DNA from: Altererythrobacter sp. Root672
Lineage (GTDB): Bacteria > Pseudomonadota > Alphaproteobacteria > Sphingomonadales > Sphingomonadaceae
Direction of reading: 5' to 3'
Length of the DNA: 64,000 nt
Assembly (NCBI RefSeq): GCF_001427865.1
Contig: NZ_LMHH01000002.1
Coordinates: forward strand, 186,001-250,000
The notes beneath the pieces were generated by a model. That model saw only the letters and a program-made list of their open reading frames with translations. It ran no database searches and was not told the origin of the DNA. Below, piece after piece: positions 59,828 through 64,000 of this stretch. Made by a program: the position numbers and the translations under genes. Position 1 is the first letter of the stretch, and each line of letters starts with the position of its first letter.

Positions 59828-59914
59828 TGGTGCCCAGAAGAGGACTCGAACCTCCACGCCCTTGCGAGCGCCAGCACCTGAAGCTGGTGCGTCTACCAAT
59901 TCCGCCATCTGGGC
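59828..59914 (-). tRNA. tRNA-Leu (anticodon CAG)
   Basis: On the minus strand the 5' acceptor arm GCCCAGA pairs with TCTGGGC and the CCA end is encoded. The D arm reads GGAATTGGTAGACG, the anticodon loop TTCAGGT gives anticodon CAG, a long variable arm typical of class II tRNAs follows, and the T arm is GGTTCGAGTCC. No integrase gene lies nearby. Confidence 0.97.
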
Positions 59915-60097
59915 ACGGGCCGCGCGGTCGTCTTAGGCCGGCGGCGGGTAGGCGCGGGCCACTAGCGAAGGGGAGGGGGCGTTGTCAATCGCCGCGATGC
60001 GGCCCAGTGCGGCTTGCGAGGCTCGCCGGCATGCGGCATGGGCCGCGCGAGAGCTTTATAGGAACCGGCGACACGCCGGCCGGGTTGGAAACAGGCA

Positions 60098-61045
60098 ATG
60101 GCGCAAGTGGATTCGCTCGAAGACAAAATCGTGGTGCTGATCGGCGGCGGAGGCTTCCTCGGCTCGCATGTCGCCGAGGTGCTGCTGCGCCGCGGCGCCC
60201 GCGTCAGGATCGCCGAGCGGAACCCGGAGCAGGCCTATCATCTGCGCGCGCTCGCCAATCTCGGGCAGATCCAGTTCATGCGCGCCAATGTCCGTGACAA
60301 GCGCAGTATCGAGGCGGCCACACACGGCGCCGACGCGGTCGTCTACCTCGTCGGCACATTCGGCGACGGGCAGTTCGAACTTCAGGCCGAAGGTGCTGGA
60401 GAAGCCGCGAAGTCGGCGGCGGCCAACGGTGCCAAGGCATTCGTCGACATCTCTGCACTCGGCGCTGACCCGGCTTCGGACAGCGGCTACGCCTCGTCCA
60501 AGGGCGAAGGCGAGCAGTTGGTGCGCGAGGCTTTCCCCAAGGCGACGATCGTGCGCCCCTCGGTCCTCTTCGGCGATGAAGACAAGTTCGTGAGCCTGTT
60601 CGCCGGGCTGATTGCCGCGCTCCCCGCCCTGCCGGTATTTGGCGCCGAATCTCGGCTTCAGCCGCTGTTCGTGGACGATGCGGCCGAAGCGATCGTGAAC
60701 GCGCTGGCCGACCCCGGCAGCCATGGTGGCAAGACTTACGAGATCGCAGGGCCCGAAGTGCTGACGGTCGAAGATCTGCATCGGAGAATCGCCAAGGCCC
60801 AGGGCCGCGAGCGCGCCTTCTTCCACATGCCCGATGCGCTCGCTTCGCTGTTCGCAGTGCTGCCCGGCTCGCCGATGAATTCCGACCAATGGAAGCTGCT
60901 CAAGCGCGGCAACGTGGCGTCGGGGCAGTTCCCGGGCTGCGACAAGCTGGGTGTGCAGCCCAAGCCGTTGGGGCTGTTCCTCGACCGCTGGATGATGCGC
61001 TACCGCAAGCACGGCCGCTTCGGGACGAAGAACGAGCTGGCCTGA
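60098..61045 (+). CDS. NDUFA9-like NAD(P)-binding complex I assembly/subunit protein
   Basis: The protein has 315 residues and an atypical short-chain dehydrogenase fold with the N-terminal nucleotide loop LIGGGGFLGSHV. It matches the complex I NDUFA9 subunit family of alphaproteobacteria (KIVVLIGGGGFLG start, DISALGADPASDSGYASSKGEGE, VRPSVLFGDEDKFVSLFA). In mitochondria the homologue is an accessory NADH dehydrogenase subunit; in bacteria its role is less certain. Its stop codon lies two bases from that of the convergent NfeD gene. A hairpin at 60065-60079 lies in its leader. Confidence 0.88.
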   Translation: MAQVDSLEDKIVVLIGGGGFLGSHVAEVLLRRGARVRIAERNPEQAYHLRALANLGQIQFMRANVRDKRSIEAATHGADAVVYLVGTFGDGQFELQAEGAGEAAKSAAANGAKAFVDISALGADPASDSGYASSKGEGEQLVREAFPKATIVRPSVLFGDEDKFVSLFAGLIAALPALPVFGAESRLQPLFVDDAAEAIVNALADPGSHGGKTYEIAGPEVLTVEDLHRRIAKAQGRERAFFHMPDALASLFAVLPGSPMNSDQWKLLKRGNVASGQFPGCDKLGVQPKPLGLFLDRWMMRYRKHGRFGTKNELA

Positions 61046-61047
61046 GG

Positions 61048-61530
61048 CTAGTTCGCCCCTTGGGTGCTCTCGTCGCCTAGCAGGTTCACCGGTTCGACCA
61101 GCAGCATCGACCCTTCGGTGCCGCGGATTCGCACCCGCTCGCCCTTGGCTGTGTCGGGGCCGCGGGCGATCCATTCGCTGTCGCCGAGTTTTACCCGGCC
61201 GCTGCCGTGCTCGATCGCCTCGACCACCAAGGCGGTCTCCCCGACCATCCGCGCACCGCGACGGTTCATCAGCGGATCGGAGCTCTCGATCGGCTTCTGG
61301 CCGAGGAACCGCTTGGCGGAGAAGGCAACGATCAGGGACAGGAACACGAAGTCGACCACCTGCATCGGGAATGACAGGTCGAGCCCGACCGTCATCACGC
61401 CGGTGATGATCGCAGCGACGGCCAGCCAGATGAGATAGACGCCCGGCACCAGCATCTCGAGGCCGGCGAGCAACAGCCCCAGGGTCAGCCAGACCCAATG
61501 CGCTTCGAGGCCATTGAGCCAGTCCATCAA
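61048..61530 (-). CDS. NfeD-family membrane protein
   Basis: The protein has 160 residues with about three membrane helices in the first 75 residues, then a soluble beta-barrel (OB-like) domain (~90-155; RRGARMVGETALVVE, GRVKLGDSEWIARG). This is the short NfeD form. NfeD proteins are nearly always encoded with stomatin/SPFH proteins and work with them in membrane organisation. Here the SPFH gene ends four bases upstream, so they form a two-gene operon. Confidence 0.92.
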   Translation of the reverse strand: MMDWLNGLEAHWVWLTLGLLLAGLEMLVPGVYLIWLAVAAIITGVMTVGLDLSFPMQVVDFVFLSLIVAFSAKRFLGQKPIESSDPLMNRRGARMVGETALVVEAIEHGSGRVKLGDSEWIARGPDTAKGERVRIRGTEGSMLLVEPVNLLGDESTQGAN

Positions 61531-61533
61531 CGC

Positions 61534-62529
61534 TTACTCCTCCCCCTCGCCTCTTGTGCGCGGGACGGCGGTGCGCGGCGCTCCCTTGGGTAGCTCGAGC
61601 GGGGTTGTGACATCGCCTTTGCGCCCATCGCCGAGTATCTCGCGCGCCATCTCGCCGATCCCGCCGAGGGTGCCGATGAGCTGGGTGGCTTCGATCGGGA
61701 ACAGGATGGTCTTGGCGTTGGGGCTGGTGGCGAACTTGCCGATCGCTTTCGTATACTCCTGGGCGATGAAGTAGTTGATCGCCTGGTTGCCCGATTGCGA
61801 GATCGCCTGGGACACGACTTCAGTCGCCCGCGCTTCGGCCTCGGCCGCGCGCTCGCGGGCCTCGGCGTCACGGAACGCGGCTTCCTTCTTGCCCTCTGCC
61901 GAGAGGATGGCCGACTGCTTCTCGCCCTCGGCGCGCAGGATGCGGCTGGCGCGTTCGCCTTCGGCTTCGAGGATCTCGGCACGCTTCAAACGTTCCGCCT
62001 TCATCTGCCGCGCCATGGCTTCGGAGATGTCGATCGGCGGGCGGATGTCCTTGATCTCGACGCGGGTGATCTTGACGCCCCAGGGGCTGGTGGCGTGATC
62101 GACCACGCCGAGCAGGCGGGCGTTGATCTCGTCGCGCTTGGACAGCGTCTCGTCGAGGTCCATCGAGCCCATCACGGTGCGCAAGTTGGTGGTCACGATG
62201 GCCATGATCGCGGCGTAGAGGTTGTGCACCTCGTAAGCTGCCTTGCCCGCATCGAGGACCTGGAAGAACACCACCGCATCGACGCCGACCATGGCGTTGT
62301 CGCGGGTGATGATTTCCTGACCGGGGATGTCGAGCACTTGCTCCATCATGTTGACCTTCTGGCCGACGCGATCGACGAACGGCACGATCAGGTGCAGGCC
62401 CGGCTCGGCCGAGAGGGTGAACTTGCCGAGGCGCTCGACCGTGTAGACGTATCCCTGACGGACAACGCGCACGCCCATCATCAGGAAGACGAGCATGACA
62501 AAGACCAGGGCACCGATGACTGCGTACAT
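61534..62529 (-). CDS. Paraslipin/QmcA-type SPFH membrane protein
   Basis: The protein has 331 residues. One N-terminal membrane segment (~2-20) is followed by an SPFH (band 7) domain (~22-190; VRQGYVYTVERLGKF and VQQ-like VVFFQVLD). A long Ala/Glu-rich coiled coil (~195-260) and a tail with ATQLIGTLGGIGE complete the QmcA/paraslipin pattern. Such proteins form large ring or cage assemblies in the membrane and work with NfeD. GGGGGAG lies eight bases before ATG 62529. The next gene on the other side is divergent. Confidence 0.92.
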   Translation of the reverse strand: MYAVIGALVFVMLVFLMMGVRVVRQGYVYTVERLGKFTLSAEPGLHLIVPFVDRVGQKVNMMEQVLDIPGQEIITRDNAMVGVDAVVFFQVLDAGKAAYEVHNLYAAIMAIVTTNLRTVMGSMDLDETLSKRDEINARLLGVVDHATSPWGVKITRVEIKDIRPPIDISEAMARQMKAERLKRAEILEAEGERASRILRAEGEKQSAILSAEGKKEAAFRDAEARERAAEAEARATEVVSQAISQSGNQAINYFIAQEYTKAIGKFATSPNAKTILFPIEATQLIGTLGGIGEMAREILGDGRKGDVTTPLELPKGAPRTAVPRTRGEGEE

Positions 62530-62694
62530 GGACTTCACTCCCCCGAAATCGTCCGTGGCAGCCATGGTAGCTTGCGCCGGACCGGGGGCAAGCGAAAGCG
62601 ACGCGCAGCTAATCACCGGGCCTGATTGTGCGCGGTGAGGTGTCCGCCTAGAGAAGCTGCCGATAAACGGAATCAGGGTCTGGGAGGATCGTTC

Positions 62695-63972
62695 ATGAAG
62701 AAGCTTGCGTTGACGGCCGTGTGCATGGTGCTGGCCGCGTCGGGGACCGTCGTTTCGGCGCAGAATGCGCCGGCCCCTGCGGCAGCCCCGGCAGCGGCAA
62801 GGCCTGCGGGCCCGCCGCCGACGCCGGCTTTGGGTGACGGCCCATGGGACGTGCAGGGCGCCGACGCCAAGCTGCATGTCGAAGTCGTGACCAAGGGCCT
62901 CGATCACCCGTGGGCGCTTGCCTTCCTGCCCGATGGCGGGATGCTGGTCACTGAGCGGCCCGGCCGCCTGAGGATCGTCCGCAACGGCGTGCTCGATCCC
63001 AAGCCGATCGAAGGCCTGCCGGCGATCTTCGCTCCGGGCATCGCCGGGCTGACCGACATCGTGCTCGACCCGAACTTCGCCAGCAACCGGATCATCTACC
63101 TCGCTTACAGCAAGGCCGATCCGGCCGAGGGCGCCAACCCAGCGCCCAACGTCAATTCGACGCTGGCAGTGATGCGCGCGAAGTGGGACGGCGCCTACAA
63201 GCTGACCGAGGTGAAGGACATCTTCGTGGCCGACGCCTGGTACGGCAAGCCGCCACTGCCGCCCAAGTGCTGCGGCCAGGGCCCGGCTTTCGGCAGCTTC
63301 GGTGGCCGCATGGCGATCGACAACGAAGGCCACCTGTTCGTCACCAGCGGCGATCGCAACTTCGGCGAGAAGGTGCAGGACCCCTCCAACCACTTCGGCA
63401 AGATCCTGCGCCTCAATCTCGATGGCAGCCCGGCAAAGGATAACCCCTTCGCTAGCCAGCCGGGCGCCAAGCCGGAGACCTGGTCGACTGGCCACCGCAA
63501 CCCGACCGGCCTCTACTTCGACACCGCCACCGGCCGGCTGTGGGAGACCGAGTTTGGCCCGCGTGGCGGCGACGAGGTCAACCTGATCCAGCGCGGCGGC
63601 AACTACGGCTGGATGGATGTCACCCAGGGGTTCCACTACAACGCCGAGCCGGCGAAGAAGGGCACTCGCAATGTCGAGGGCATGACCGATCCGGTGTGGG
63701 CCTTCGGACCGCCCTCGGGCAATCCCGGCAACCTCGCCATCTATCGCGGGGCGTCGTTCCCGCAGTGGCAGGGCGACATGTTGCTTGCAGCGATGAACCG
63801 CTCGCTGGTGCACTTCAGGCTTTCGCCCGATGGCCACGTGGTGTGGAAGGAAGAGCTGCTTTCCAACCTCGGTCAGCGCCTGCGCGACGTGCGGGTGGCG
63901 CCTGACGGTTCGCTCTACATCCTGACTGACGAGACTGCTGGGGCGATCCTGCGCGTCACGCCTGGGAGCTAA
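62695..63972 (+). CDS. Exported PQQ-dependent aldose sugar dehydrogenase
   Basis: The protein has 425 residues. A signal peptide ends near residue 24 (VSAQ), followed by an Ala/Pro-rich linker. The six-bladed propeller shows the soluble glucose/aldose dehydrogenase motifs: GLDHPWALAFLPDG, with the likely catalytic His, then TERPGRLR, GHRNPTGL and GPRGGDEVNLI. It oxidises sugars in the periplasm and passes electrons to the respiratory chain. GGGAGGA lies six bases before the ATG. It is monocistronic and followed at once by a palindromic repeat. Confidence 0.92.
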   Translation: MKKLALTAVCMVLAASGTVVSAQNAPAPAAAPAAARPAGPPPTPALGDGPWDVQGADAKLHVEVVTKGLDHPWALAFLPDGGMLVTERPGRLRIVRNGVLDPKPIEGLPAIFAPGIAGLTDIVLDPNFASNRIIYLAYSKADPAEGANPAPNVNSTLAVMRAKWDGAYKLTEVKDIFVADAWYGKPPLPPKCCGQGPAFGSFGGRMAIDNEGHLFVTSGDRNFGEKVQDPSNHFGKILRLNLDGSPAKDNPFASQPGAKPETWSTGHRNPTGLYFDTATGRLWETEFGPRGGDEVNLIQRGGNYGWMDVTQGFHYNAEPAKKGTRNVEGMTDPVWAFGPPSGNPGNLAIYRGASFPQWQGDMLLAAMNRSLVHFRLSPDGHVVWKEELLSNLGQRLRDVRVAPDGSLYILTDETAGAILRVTPGS

Positions 63973-63982
63973 GCTTGGTTCT

Positions 63983-64000
63983 AATCCTCCCCGAGCTCGT
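63983..64000. repeat. Start of CTCCCC-family palindromic repeat, copy 3 (cut by window edge)
   Basis: The sequence AATCCTCCCCGAGCTCGT is identical to the left end of copy 2 (39162 onward) and begins 10 bases after the sugar dehydrogenase stop codon, the same downstream placement. Confidence 0.75.

Noticed and set aside
59828-59914. tRNA-Leu as an attachment site of an integrated island
   Set aside because: No integrase, no direct repeat of the tRNA 3' end seen nearby, and flanking genes look chromosomal.
60061-60086. Possible EcfG promoter (GGAAC-N17-GGTT) before the NDUFA9-like gene
   Set aside because: It overlaps a 6-bp hairpin (CCGGCG-ACA-CGCCGG) and would place the transcript start almost at the ATG; chance similarity in GC-rich DNA is likely.

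Overview
The window is high-GC DNA from an alphaproteobacterium, most probably order Sphingomonadales (Sphingomonadaceae or Erythrobacteraceae). The basis is two sphingomonad-type TonB-dependent receptors, an EcfG-like promoter (GGAAC-N16-GGTT), several quinoprotein dehydrogenases, and three families of short palindromic repeats that I associate with sphingomonad genomes. I saw no rRNA, CRISPR array, prophage or classical insertion sequence. One tRNA gene, tRNA-Leu(CAG), is present.

Layout: 1-9.3 kb holds a ToxR-like membrane regulator divergent from a TonB receptor, a three-gene operon (two small membrane proteins and a Cro/CI-type regulator), and a mannoside operon (GT4 glycosyltransferase, GH130 protein, mannose-6-phosphate isomerase). 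An enoyl-CoA hydratase is convergent with the latter.

10.2-39.2 kb is the remarkable part. A plus-strand run encodes an exported CHAT-domain protein, a CHASE2 class III adenylate cyclase, an unrecognised exported protein, a TpsB transporter and TpsA exoprotein (two-partner secretion), a c554-like multiheme cytochrome, a lipoprotein with two GlcG/HbpS-like domains, an outer-membrane barrel and a decaheme cytochrome with a C-terminal LVIVD beta-propeller. It converges on a minus-strand operon encoding an FAD/NAD(P)-two cyclic-nucleotide-domain-four [4Fe-4S] fusion, a di-heme transmembrane cytochrome b (two H-x13-H helices), an FHA-transmembrane-decaheme fusion and a CpdA-like cAMP phosphodiesterase. 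A CcmI-like TPR protein is divergent from this operon. The locus therefore appears to hold enzymes that make, bind and destroy cAMP beside parts that could carry electrons from the cytoplasm to the outer membrane and a secreted adhesin. I propose it as a cAMP-controlled cell-surface electron conduit. The parts are visible in the sequence; the assembled function is inference.

39.3-52.5 kb holds an exported M20 peptidase, a TPR sulfotransferase, a TonB receptor, a type I sulfatase, an APC permease, and a BetI-like TetR regulator. The regulator is divergent from a Rieske oxygenase and FAD oxidoreductase pair, with a clear palindromic operator over the Rieske ribosome-binding site. 52.5-53.0 kb holds a GIY-YIG ORF enclosed by inverted copies of a palindromic repeat.

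53.0-59.7 kb is a minus-strand run of exported enzymes: amidohydrolase, SnoaL-like protein, quinohemoprotein alcohol dehydrogenase, polysaccharide deacetylase and a Tat-exported carotenoid-cleavage-type dioxygenase. The window ends with tRNA-Leu, an NDUFA9-like protein, an NfeD/paraslipin pair, a soluble PQQ sugar dehydrogenase, and the start of another repeat copy.
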